Part shown: positions 15,864-23,806 of the stretch, in pieces
How the letters are laid out: every line of letters starts with the position of its first letter
Numbering within the stretch: the stretch's first letter is position 1
Source: Oscillospiraceae bacterium
Lineage (GTDB): Bacteria; Bacillota; Clostridia; Oscillospirales; CAG-272
Length of the DNA stretch: 43,564 nt
Assembly (NCBI GenBank): GCA_015064255.1
Contig: SVSP01000022.1
Span: forward strand, 1 to 43,564
Direction: 5' to 3'
Notes under the pieces: generated by a model
Told to the model about the DNA's origin: nothing
The model's database searches: none
What the model saw: the letters and a program-made list of their open reading frames with translations, nothing else
Program-made: the position numbers and the translations under genes

Positions 15864-16580
15864 ATGAAGATTTCAACTATCAAAGACGAACTGAATTCTC
15901 TGGCATATCACGGCAGAGGAATCATAATCGGTAAGAGTGCAGACGGAAGTAAGGCAGTAACAGCTTACTTCATTATGGGAAGAAGCGAAAACAGCCGTAA
16001 CCGCGTATTCGTGGCAGAAGGCGACGCTATGAGAACAAAGGCGTTTGACGAGTCGAAAATGATCGACCCGCATCTTATAATCTACTATCCCGTAAGAGTT
16101 CTCGGAAATAAGACAATCGTTACAAACGGCGACCAGACAGATACCATTTATCAGCTTATGGATAAGCAGATGACATTCGAGCAGGCACTCCGTACAAGAG
16201 AATTTGAAGACGATAAACCTAATTTCACTCCCCGTATTTCGGGTATAATCCACCGCGAAAACGGCGATATGAACTACGCTATGTCGATACTCAAGAGCGC
16301 AGAGGGTGACGATTCCTCTTGCGAACGTTTCACATACGCTTATTCAAATCCTATCGCAGGTAGAGCAAAGTTTATACATACGTATAACGGCGACGGAAAT
16401 CCTCTTCCTTCGTACGAGGGCGAGCCTAAGACACTTGAGCTTCCCGATATGGATATTGACGCGCTTACAGACCTTATCTGGACAAATCTTAACGAAGATA
16501 ATAAGGTTTCGCTTTTCGTAAGATATATTGATATCAAGAGTGGAGAAGCCGAAACGAGAATAGTAAATAAAAACGCTTAA
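15864..16580 (+). CDS. purO: IMP cyclohydrolase, PurO-type
   Basis: The protein is 238 residues. It resembles the archaeal-type IMP cyclohydrolase family (PurO, IMP_cyclohyd) that closes FAICAR to IMP, seen in ELNSLAYHGRGIIIGKSADG, AYFIMGRSENSRNRVF and DPHLIIYYPVR. This is a different fold from the MGS-like cyclohydrolase domain of bacterial PurH. AAGGAG precedes the ATG. Its place directly before a single-domain AICAR transformylase gene strongly supports the assignment: the pair together does the PurH job. Assignment rests on remembered family similarity. Confidence 0.85.
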   Translation: MKISTIKDELNSLAYHGRGIIIGKSADGSKAVTAYFIMGRSENSRNRVFVAEGDAMRTKAFDESKMIDPHLIIYYPVRVLGNKTIVTNGDQTDTIYQLMDKQMTFEQALRTREFEDDKPNFTPRISGIIHRENGDMNYAMSILKSAEGDDSSCERFTYAYSNPIAGRAKFIHTYNGDGNPLPSYEGEPKTLELPDMDIDALTDLIWTNLNEDNKVSLFVRYIDIKSGEAETRIVNKNA

Positions 16581-16626
16581 ACATAATCGCTTTACAAATA
16601 TTCGTTTAAAAGTTCTTGAAGGGAGT

Positions 16627-16681
16627 TTGAGGGAAACTTCTTTCAAGAAGTTTCCCTCAAGAAAAAGTTTCCCTCAAGAAA
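16627..16681 (+). repeat. Hairpin repeat with duplicated 3' arm upstream of the AICAR transformylase gene
   Basis: TTGAGGGAAACTTC (16627-16640) pairs with GAAGTTTCCCTCAA (16647-16660). The segment AAGTTTCCCTCAAGAAAA is then repeated in tandem from 16665, giving a second possible partner for the same 5' arm. The ribosome site of the gene follows at once. Confidence 0.75.
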
Positions 16682-16697
16682 AGAAAGGAATAAGAAA

Positions 16698-17882
16698 ATG
16701 AAAGAATTTGAACTCAAATATGGCTGTAACCCCAATCAGAAGCCTGCAAAAATATTTATGCACGACGGAAGCGAGCTTCCTATCGAAATCCTCTGCGGAA
16801 GACCCGGATTTATTAACTTCCTTGACGCATTTAACTCTTGGCAACTCGTAAAAGAGCTTAAGGAAGCACTCGGTCTTCCCGCTGTAACATCGTTTAAGCA
16901 CGTAAGCCCTACGAGCGCGGCTGTCGGAACAATTCTTCCCGAAAAGCTGAAGAAGGCTTGCTTCGTTGATGATATCGAAGACCTTGACAAGTCCCCTCTC
17001 GCTTGCGCATACGCAAGAGCAAGAGGTACAGACCGTATGTGCTCCTTCGGTGACTGGGTAGCACTTTCGGACGTTTGCGACGTTACAACAGCAAAGCTTA
17101 TTAAGCGTGAGGTTTCCGACGGTATAATCGCCCCCGGATATGAGCCCGAAGCACTTGAAATACTCAAAACAAAGAGAAACGGAAATTATAATATAGTTAA
17201 GATCGATCCGAATTACGTTCCCGCACCTATCGAGCATAAGCAGGTTTACGGAATTACGTTCGAGCAGGGAAGAAATAACTTCGAGATCAATGAAGCACTT
17301 CTTTCTAACCTCGTTACAGAAAACAAAGAGCTTCCCGACAGCGCAAAGCGTGACCTTATAATCTCGCTCATCACTCTTAAATATACACAGTCCAACTCTG
17401 TATGCTTCGCAGTTGACGGACAGGCTATCGGTGTAGGCGCAGGTCAGCAGTCGAGAGTTCACTGCACACGTCTTGCAGGCACTAAGGCAGATACTTGGTT
17501 CCTCCGTCAGCACGATAAGGTGCTCGGACTCCCTTTCAAGGACACACTCGGACGCCCCGACCGCGATAACGTAATCGACGGATATATCAATCAGAACGAA
17601 GAGGACGTTTGCGCAGACGGAAACTGGCAGAAGTACTTCACATCTCAGCCTGAGCATTTCACAAAGGAAGAACAGAGAGAATATCTCGATACCATCAGCG
17701 GAGTTGCGCTCGGATCGGATGCATTCTTCCCGTTTGACGACAATATCGAACGCGCACACAAGAGTGGTGTTTCTTATATTGCCGAGCCCGGCGGTTCTAT
17801 CCGTGACGACGTAGTTATTAACTGCTGCAACAAGTACGGAATTGCAATGGCATTCACGGGAATGAGACTTTTCCATCATTAA
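16698..17882 (+). CDS. purH: AICAR transformylase (monofunctional, PurH C-domain type)
   Basis: The protein is 394 residues. It matches the formyltransferase part of bifunctional PurH: ELKYGCNPNQKPAKIF at the start, the Lys-His catalytic pair in SFKHVSPTSAAVG (canonical LKHANPCG), AYARARGTDRMCSFGDW, and the folate-binding GVGAGQQSRVHCTRLAG. The N-terminal cyclohydrolase domain of PurH (about 190 residues) is absent; the preceding gene supplies it. It converts AICAR to FAICAR with 10-formyl-THF, the step whose slowing raises ZMP/ZTP, the ligand of the riboswitch at the head of this operon. AAAGGAA is nine bases before the ATG. The symbol purH is used for lack of a settled name. Confidence 0.93.
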   Translation: MKEFELKYGCNPNQKPAKIFMHDGSELPIEILCGRPGFINFLDAFNSWQLVKELKEALGLPAVTSFKHVSPTSAAVGTILPEKLKKACFVDDIEDLDKSPLACAYARARGTDRMCSFGDWVALSDVCDVTTAKLIKREVSDGIIAPGYEPEALEILKTKRNGNYNIVKIDPNYVPAPIEHKQVYGITFEQGRNNFEINEALLSNLVTENKELPDSAKRDLIISLITLKYTQSNSVCFAVDGQAIGVGAGQQSRVHCTRLAGTKADTWFLRQHDKVLGLPFKDTLGRPDRDNVIDGYINQNEEDVCADGNWQKYFTSQPEHFTKEEQREYLDTISGVALGSDAFFPFDDNIERAHKSGVSYIAEPGGSIRDDVVINCCNKYGIAMAFTGMRLFHH

Positions 17883-17918
17883 TTGCATACAGTATGCTGT
17901 ATTTCGGAGGTACCTATT

Positions 17919-18737
17919 ATGAGTATGGAACTCGCAATTTGGACACAGTATTATCACGATTTGACACCGGAAGATGCCGTAAAGGAATTTATAAAGAACG
18001 GAATTTATGCCGCAGAGCTTTCCGATGAGCACGGAAGAGATCTTCTTGAGCGCAGCGACGATGTGATCGCTACGGGAAAGGCGTTTGCTGAGTTCGTTAA
18101 GGAAAATTCATTCACTATGACACAGGGACATCTGTGGCTGAATATCAGACTTTGCGCGAGACCGAATGACGTTTACGAGCTTTTACGTTGGATAGACCTC
18201 TATGAAGCTATCGGTATTAAGAATATGGTCCTTCATTGTGATGGATCGTCTTACGGTGAGCTCGGATATGAGGCTTGCGCAGCACAGAATATCGAAAAGC
18301 TTAAGATCATCGCAGAATATATCAAGGATAAGGATATTACCGTGTGTCTTGAAAATCTCGGTACCGTTGTTGCAAGCATCGATCAGATCCTTTACCTTAT
18401 TGAAAGCGTAGGAAGCGACAAGCTCGGTATCTGCCTCGATACGGGACATCTTAATCTGCAGCAGGACAAGGATCAGCGTAATTTTATACTCAAAGCAGGT
18501 AAACGTCTGCGTGCGCTTCACATTGCGGACAACGAGGGTGAGCGCGATCAGCATATGATGCCCTTTACACGCGGAAATATAGATTTTGTAACTGTAGTAC
18601 ATACGCTGAAGGATATCGGATACGAAGGACTTTTCAATCTCGAAATTCCGGGAGAAAACCGTATTCCGCTTGAGCTCCGTAACGAAAAGATCAAATACGT
18701 AAAGAGCTGCTACGATTATCTTATGCGTTGTGAATAA
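17919..18737 (+). CDS. Sugar phosphate isomerase/epimerase-like TIM barrel protein
   Basis: The protein is 272 residues. The start at 17919 has GGAGG nine bases upstream; the frame from 17883 has none. It belongs to the xylose isomerase-like/AP endonuclease 2 fold, with probable metal ligands in the usual order: Glu in VCLENLG, Asp and His in ICLDTGHLN, His in ALHIADNEGERDQHMMPF and Glu in FNLEIPGE. Such proteins isomerise or epimerise sugars and sugar phosphates with a divalent metal. Its place between the AICAR transformylase gene and purD, with short gaps, makes it a member of the purine operon. No purine step needs such an enzyme, so it may work on a ribose phosphate or repair a by-product; that is open. 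Confidence 0.87.
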   Translation: MSMELAIWTQYYHDLTPEDAVKEFIKNGIYAAELSDEHGRDLLERSDDVIATGKAFAEFVKENSFTMTQGHLWLNIRLCARPNDVYELLRWIDLYEAIGIKNMVLHCDGSSYGELGYEACAAQNIEKLKIIAEYIKDKDITVCLENLGTVVASIDQILYLIESVGSDKLGICLDTGHLNLQQDKDQRNFILKAGKRLRALHIADNEGERDQHMMPFTRGNIDFVTVVHTLKDIGYEGLFNLEIPGENRIPLELRNEKIKYVKSCYDYLMRCE

Positions 18738-18772
18738 TATCATTAAATACCATAAAATTTAGGAGAATACAG

Positions 18773-20044
18773 ATGAAAATTATGGTTGTTGGCGGTGGCG
18801 GAAGAGAACACGCTATCATTAAAAAACTAAAAGAAAGTAAAACACCGACCGAAATATACGCGCTTCCCGGAAACGGCGGAATGGCTGGCGATGCAAAATG
18901 CGTTCCAATCGATGCAAAGGATATTGACGGTATTGTAAATTTTGCTCTTGAAAACAAGATCGAATTTGCGGTAGTCGCTCCCGACGATCCGCTTGTGCTC
19001 GGTGCAGTCGATGCTTTGAATGCAAAGGGTATTCCCGCATTCGGACCCAAAGCATCTGCGGCGGCAATAGAGGGAAGCAAGGTCTTTTCGAAGAACCTTA
19101 TGAAAAAATATGCTATTCCTACAGCGACGTATGAGGTTTTCGAGAATGCGGAAAGCGCACTTAAGTATATCGAAGATGTAAAGCTCCCGACTGTTATCAA
19201 GGCGGACGGACTTGCGCTCGGAAAGGGCGTTATAATAGCAAACACAAGAGAAGAAGCCAAGGACGCTATCATCTCTATGATGGAAGATAAGGTCTTCGGA
19301 AACAGCGGAAGCCGTGTTGTAATAGAAGAATTTTTGACAGGCCCCGAGGTGTCCGTGCTTGCGTTTACCGACGGAAAAACTCTCGTACCTATGGTTTCAT
19401 CTATGGACCATAAGCGCGCACACGATAACGATGAGGGACTTAACACGGGCGGAATGGGAACTGTTGCACCTAATCCCTGCTACACACCCGCACATGCAGA
19501 GCGCGCTATGAGGGAAATATTCATTCCAACGATGAACGCGATGAACAAAGAGGGAAGAACATTTAAGGGTTGTCTTTACTTCGGACTTATGATAACTCCC
19601 GACGGACCAAAGGTTATAGAATATAACTGCCGATTCGGCGATCCCGAAACACAGGTAGTGCTTCCTCTTCTTGAAAGTGACTTGCTTGAAATTATGATGG
19701 CTGTCGCAGAGGAAAGACTTGCCGAGGTTGAAGTGAAATTCAGCGACAAGCACGCCGCGTGCGTAATAATGGCATCGGACGGATATCCGACAAAATATGA
19801 AAAAGGCTTTGAAATCAGCGTTGACAGCGACTTCGATGCACAGCTTTTCGTGGCAGGCGCAAAGCTCGAAAACGGTAAGCTTCTTACGTCGGGCGGACGA
19901 GTACTTGGTGTTACAGCTATTGGTGATACCCTTTATGATGCTATCCAAAAGTCATATGAAAACGTAGAAAAAGTACATTTTGGAAACGCTTTCTTCCGTA
20001 AGGATATAGGTTTGAGAGCGCTTAAAGCAATAGATAAAACATAG
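18773..20044 (+). CDS. purD: Phosphoribosylamine-glycine ligase (GAR synthetase)
   Basis: The protein is 423 residues, standard length. It joins glycine to phosphoribosylamine using ATP. The N-terminal motif MVVGGGGREHAIIKKL and ALPGNGGMA, the ATP-grasp segments PTVIKADGLALGKGVIIA and EEFLTGPEVSVLAFTDGK, HKRAHDNDEGLNTGGMGT and the metal-binding VIEYNCRFGDPETQVVLPLL are all present. AGGAGAA is upstream of the start. It acts directly after PurF, so it would trap the unstable phosphoribosylamine made by that atypical enzyme. Confidence 0.97.
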   Translation: MKIMVVGGGGREHAIIKKLKESKTPTEIYALPGNGGMAGDAKCVPIDAKDIDGIVNFALENKIEFAVVAPDDPLVLGAVDALNAKGIPAFGPKASAAAIEGSKVFSKNLMKKYAIPTATYEVFENAESALKYIEDVKLPTVIKADGLALGKGVIIANTREEAKDAIISMMEDKVFGNSGSRVVIEEFLTGPEVSVLAFTDGKTLVPMVSSMDHKRAHDNDEGLNTGGMGTVAPNPCYTPAHAERAMREIFIPTMNAMNKEGRTFKGCLYFGLMITPDGPKVIEYNCRFGDPETQVVLPLLESDLLEIMMAVAEERLAEVEVKFSDKHAACVIMASDGYPTKYEKGFEISVDSDFDAQLFVAGAKLENGKLLTSGGRVLGVTAIGDTLYDAIQKSYENVEKVHFGNAFFRKDIGLRALKAIDKT

Positions 20045-20058
20045 AAAGGCTAATAAAT

Positions 20059-23000
20059 ATGGTATTCAGAATATTTGTTGAAAAGAAAAAGGGACTTGCC
20101 GACGAAGCGAAGGCTCTGAAAAACGATATAACATCTCTTCTCAGAATAAGCTCACTTACAGGTCTTCGTATCGTAAACAGATACGACGTTGAAAATATCA
20201 CTCCCGAAATTTTCGAGCGCTCGAAGACTACCGTTTTCTCCGAGCCTCAGCTTGACGATATTTCGGACACTCTCGCATTCGGCGAAAATGATACCGTTTT
20301 TGCGGTAGAATATCTTCCCGGACAGTTTGACCAGAGAGCAGACTCTGCGGCACAGTGTGTGCAGTTTATCTCTCGTGCGGCTCGTCCGACAGTTCGCTCC
20401 GCAAAGGTTTACGTTCTTTCGGGAGCGCTTTCCTCTGACGAGATCGCGGCAATCAAAAAGTATCTCATAAACCCCGTGGAAAGCCGCGAAGCGTCGCTTG
20501 AAACGTACGAAACTCTCGCTACCGAATACGATATTCCCGAGAGCGTAAAGGTTCTTGACGGTTTCAGAGCGCTTGACGAAAAGGGTCTTGCAGAATTTAT
20601 AAACGATTATTCGCTTGCGATGGATATCGACGATATCCGATTCTGCCGCGATTATTTCGTAACAGAGGACAGAGATCCTACTATCACGGAAATCAGAATG
20701 ATAGATACATACTGGTCTGACCACTGCCGTCATACCACTTTCGGTACTATCATCGATAAGGTTGAATTTGAAGATAAGGCACTTGCCGAGTCTTACGAAA
20801 GATATATGGCAGTAAGACGTGAGCTCGGACGTACAAAGCCTGTTTGCCTTATGGATATCGGTACTATTGCCGCAAAATATCTTAAAAAATCAGGTAAGCT
20901 CTCGAAGCTCGACGAGTCCGAGGAAATAAATGCCTGCACAGTTAAAATAAAGGTAACAGTTGACGGAGAAGAACAGGATTGGCTCCTTCTCTTCAAGAAC
21001 GAAACACATAACCACCCGACAGAGATCGAGCCCTTCGGCGGCGCGGCTACCTGTATCGGCGGTGCTATTCGTGACCCGCTTTCGGGAAGATCTTACGTTT
21101 ATGCGGCAATGAGAGTAACGGGCGCAGGCGATCCCACAGTTCCCGTTTCCGAAACTCTTCAGGGCAAGCTTCCTCAGCGTAAGATAGTTACCACAGCTGC
21201 GGCAGGATATTCGTCTTACGGTAACCAGATCGGTCTTTGCACGGGTCAGGTTGATGAAATATACCACAGCGGATATATCGCAAAGAGAATGGAGATCGGC
21301 GCGGTTGTCGGTGCGGCAAAGGCTGAAAACGTTCGCAGAGAACGCCCCGAGGACGGCGATATCGTTATTCTTCTCGGCGGTAGAACAGGACGCGACGGTT
21401 GCGGCGGTGCTACCGGTTCGTCTAAATCTCATACAGCATCTTCGCTTGAAACCTGCGGAGCAGAGGTTCAGAAGGGTAACGCTCCCGAAGAGCGTAAGCT
21501 CCAAAGGCTCTTCAGAAATGCAGAGGCTTCAAGACTTATCAAGCGTTGTAATGACTTCGGTGCAGGCGGCGTATCGGTTGCTATCGGTGAGCTTGCAGAC
21601 GGTCTTGATATCGACCTCAACGCTGTTCCCAAGAAGTACGAAGGTCTTGACGGAACAGAGCTTGCTATCTCCGAGTCGCAGGAAAGAATGGCAGTTGTTG
21701 TTGCCGCTGATGACGTGGCACGCTTCTGCGAAATTGCGGCAAGCGAAAACCTTGAATCGACAGTAGTTGCAAGAGTAAAGGCAGATCCCAGACTTACAAT
21801 GACCTGGAACGGTACTGTTATCGTTGATATTTCGCGCGATTTCCTTAACTCTAACGGTGCGGAAAAGCATATTACAGCAAAATCTGTTGCAGCTGCAAAT
21901 TACGATAAAGAAATTCCCGAAAGCTTTGCTAAGGGTATGAGAGCTCTTGCGGGCGACCTTAACGTATGCTCGAAGCGCGGACTCAGCGAGCGTTTTGACT
22001 CGACTATCGGCGCAGGAAGCGTATTTATGCCCTTCGGCGGAAAGAATCAGCTTACACCTCCTCAGGCGATGGCTCATAAGATTTCGGTTGAAAAGGGACA
22101 TACAGACGATGCTTCTGTAATGGCTTGGGGCTATAACCCCTTCATCGCAGAAAAATCCTGCTATCACGGCGCATATCTTGCAGTTGTTGAATCTATCTGT
22201 AAGCTTATCGCATCGGGTGCGGACTTCGAAGATACATACCTCACGTTCCAGGAATATTTCGAGCGTCTCAGAAAAGATCCCACACGTTGGGGCAAGCCTC
22301 TTGCATCCCTTCTCGGAGCTCTTGACGCACAGCTCGACTACGGCGTTGCCGCTATCGGCGGTAAGGACTCGATGAGTGGATCGTTTGACGATATTGACGT
22401 TCCCCCTACACTCGTTTCCTTTGCCGTAACAACGGAAAAGGCTGAAAATCTTATTACTCCCGAGTTCAAGGGCGCAGATCATAACGTATATCTCATTAAG
22501 CCCGAATATAATGAAAATAATCTTCCGAAGCCTGAATCTCTTAAGGCAATATTTGCACGTCTTACGGCACTTATCCGCGAGGGCAAGGTAATTTCGGCAT
22601 ACACGCCCGTTTACGGCGGTGTGGCTGAAGGCATTCTCAAGATGACTATCGGTAATTCTATCGGATTTGTCTTTGCAGAAGCTTGCAAGAAGGAAATATT
22701 CGGATATAATTACGGTGCTTTCGTTGTTGAGTGTGCAGACGGTATATCTCTTGACGAAAAGCTTCTCGGTAAGACGGTAAAAGAAGAGTTTATTTCTCTC
22801 GGAAATGACAAGCTCTCTCTTGCAAGACTTCTTGAAGTTTACGAAGGCAAGCTCGAGGGCGTATATTCCTGCAATATTGAGCAGGGCGAAGGCAAGATCG
22901 AAGCATTTACCTACGATAAGCCCTCCGTACTCGTTGCAAGTCAGAAATTCGCAAAGCCTCGCGTGGTTATCCCCGTATTCCCCGGAACAAACTGCGAATA

Positions 23001-23751
23001 CGACAGCGCAAAGGTATTTGCCGATGCAGGCGCAGAGCCTCAGATCCTCGTTATAAAGAACATTACTCCCGCAGGGCTTGAAGAGTCTGTAAACGCTTTT
23101 GCAGATGCAGTTAAGAACAGCCAGATGATATTTATTCCCGGCGGATTCTCGGGTGGTGATGAACCGGACGGCTCTGCAAAGTTCATTACGGCATTCTTCA
23201 GAAATAAGATCATCAGCGACGAGGTAAATAACCTCATAAAGAACCGCGACGGTCTTGTTGCAGGTATCTGTAACGGCTTCCAGGCACTTATCAAGCTCGG
23301 TCTTGTTCCTTACGGCGAGATCATAGACACGGACGAAAACTGCCCGACACTTACCTTCAATACTATCGGCAGACACCAGTCAAGAATAGTAAACGTACGC
23401 GTTGCAAGCTCGAAATCACCTTGGCTTGCAGGCACAAAGCCGGGTGACGTATATTCCGTACCGATCTCTCACGGCGAAGGAAGATTCCTTGCGTCCGATG
23501 AGCTTATCCGCACTCTTGCGGAAAACGGACAGATCGCTACACAGTACGTTGGTGCAGACGGTATGCCTACTTCTGACGTACATTTCAACCCGAACAACTC
23601 GTGCTTTGCTATCGAGGGTATCCTTTCTCCCGACGGACGCGTCCTCGGTAAGATGGGACACGCAGAGCGTATCGGCAAGAACCTCTACAAGAACGTAGAA
23701 GGAAATTACGATATGAAGCTCTTCGATTCGGCTGTTAAGTATTATAAGTAA
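20059..23751 (+). CDS. purL: Phosphoribosylformylglycinamidine synthase, single-chain (PurL with glutaminase domain)
   Basis: The protein is 1230 residues and carries all three parts that many Bacillota split into PurS, PurQ and PurL. The N-terminal PurS-like part begins VFRIFVEKKKGLADEAKAL. Two AIR synthase-type halves follow, with FKNETHNHPTEIEPFGGAAT and RVTGAGDPTVP in the first and AIGGKDSMSGSFDD in the second. The C-terminal class I glutamine amidotransferase has PVFPGTNCEYDS, the nucleophile in GICNGFQALIKLG, and the His-Glu region GHAERIG. It converts FGAR to FGAM using glutamine. It is last in the operon and is followed by a strong terminator. This enzyme keeps its glutaminase Cys, in contrast to the PurF of the same operon. 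Confidence 0.97.
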   Translation: MVFRIFVEKKKGLADEAKALKNDITSLLRISSLTGLRIVNRYDVENITPEIFERSKTTVFSEPQLDDISDTLAFGENDTVFAVEYLPGQFDQRADSAAQCVQFISRAARPTVRSAKVYVLSGALSSDEIAAIKKYLINPVESREASLETYETLATEYDIPESVKVLDGFRALDEKGLAEFINDYSLAMDIDDIRFCRDYFVTEDRDPTITEIRMIDTYWSDHCRHTTFGTIIDKVEFEDKALAESYERYMAVRRELGRTKPVCLMDIGTIAAKYLKKSGKLSKLDESEEINACTVKIKVTVDGEEQDWLLLFKNETHNHPTEIEPFGGAATCIGGAIRDPLSGRSYVYAAMRVTGAGDPTVPVSETLQGKLPQRKIVTTAAAGYSSYGNQIGLCTGQVDEIYHSGYIAKRMEIGAVVGAAKAENVRRERPEDGDIVILLGGRTGRDGCGGATGSSKSHTASSLETCGAEVQKGNAPEERKLQRLFRNAEASRLIKRCNDFGAGGVSVAIGELADGLDIDLNAVPKKYEGLDGTELAISESQERMAVVVAADDVARFCEIAASENLESTVVARVKADPRLTMTWNGTVIVDISRDFLNSNGAEKHITAKSVAAANYDKEIPESFAKGMRALAGDLNVCSKRGLSERFDSTIGAGSVFMPFGGKNQLTPPQAMAHKISVEKGHTDDASVMAWGYNPFIAEKSCYHGAYLAVVESICKLIASGADFEDTYLTFQEYFERLRKDPTRWGKPLASLLGALDAQLDYGVAAIGGKDSMSGSFDDIDVPPTLVSFAVTTEKAENLITPEFKGADHNVYLIKPEYNENNLPKPESLKAIFARLTALIREGKVISAYTPVYGGVAEGILKMTIGNSIGFVFAEACKKEIFGYNYGAFVVECADGISLDEKLLGKTVKEEFISLGNDKLSLARLLEVYEGKLEGVYSCNIEQGEGKIEAFTYDKPSVLVASQKFAKPRVVIPVFPGTNCEYDSAKVFADAGAEPQILVIKNITPAGLEESVNAFADAVKNSQMIFIPGGFSGGDEPDGSAKFITAFFRNKIISDEVNNLIKNRDGLVAGICNGFQALIKLGLVPYGEIIDTDENCPTLTFNTIGRHQSRIVNVRVASSKSPWLAGTKPGDVYSVPISHGEGRFLASDELIRTLAENGQIATQYVGADGMPTSDVHFNPNNSCFAIEGILSPDGRVLGKMGHAERIGKNLYKNVEGNYDMKLFDSAVKYYK

Positions 23752-23757
23752 TTAAAA

Positions 23758-23796
23758 CAAAAGATCCGCAGGAATTTTCCTGCGGATCTTTTATTC
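23758..23796. terminator. Bidirectional terminator between purL and the VWA gene
   Basis: AAGATCCGCAGGA (23761-23773) pairs with TCCTGCGGATCTT (23778-23790), followed by TTTATTCTT on plus and AAGATC-TTTTGTTTTAATT on minus. It can end both the purine operon and the convergent sigma factor operon. Confidence 0.92.
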
Positions 23797-23806
23797 TTGT
23801 CCGAGA

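Noticed and set aside
16674-18032. Long antisense open frame of 452 codons
   Set aside because: It is the complement of the AICAR transformylase and TIM barrel genes, has a Cys/Arg-rich composition without domains, and no ribosome site.
21529-23376. Antisense open frame of 615 codons within purL
   Set aside because: Purely a shadow of purL codon use; the Cys-, Arg- and Asn-rich product resembles no protein.
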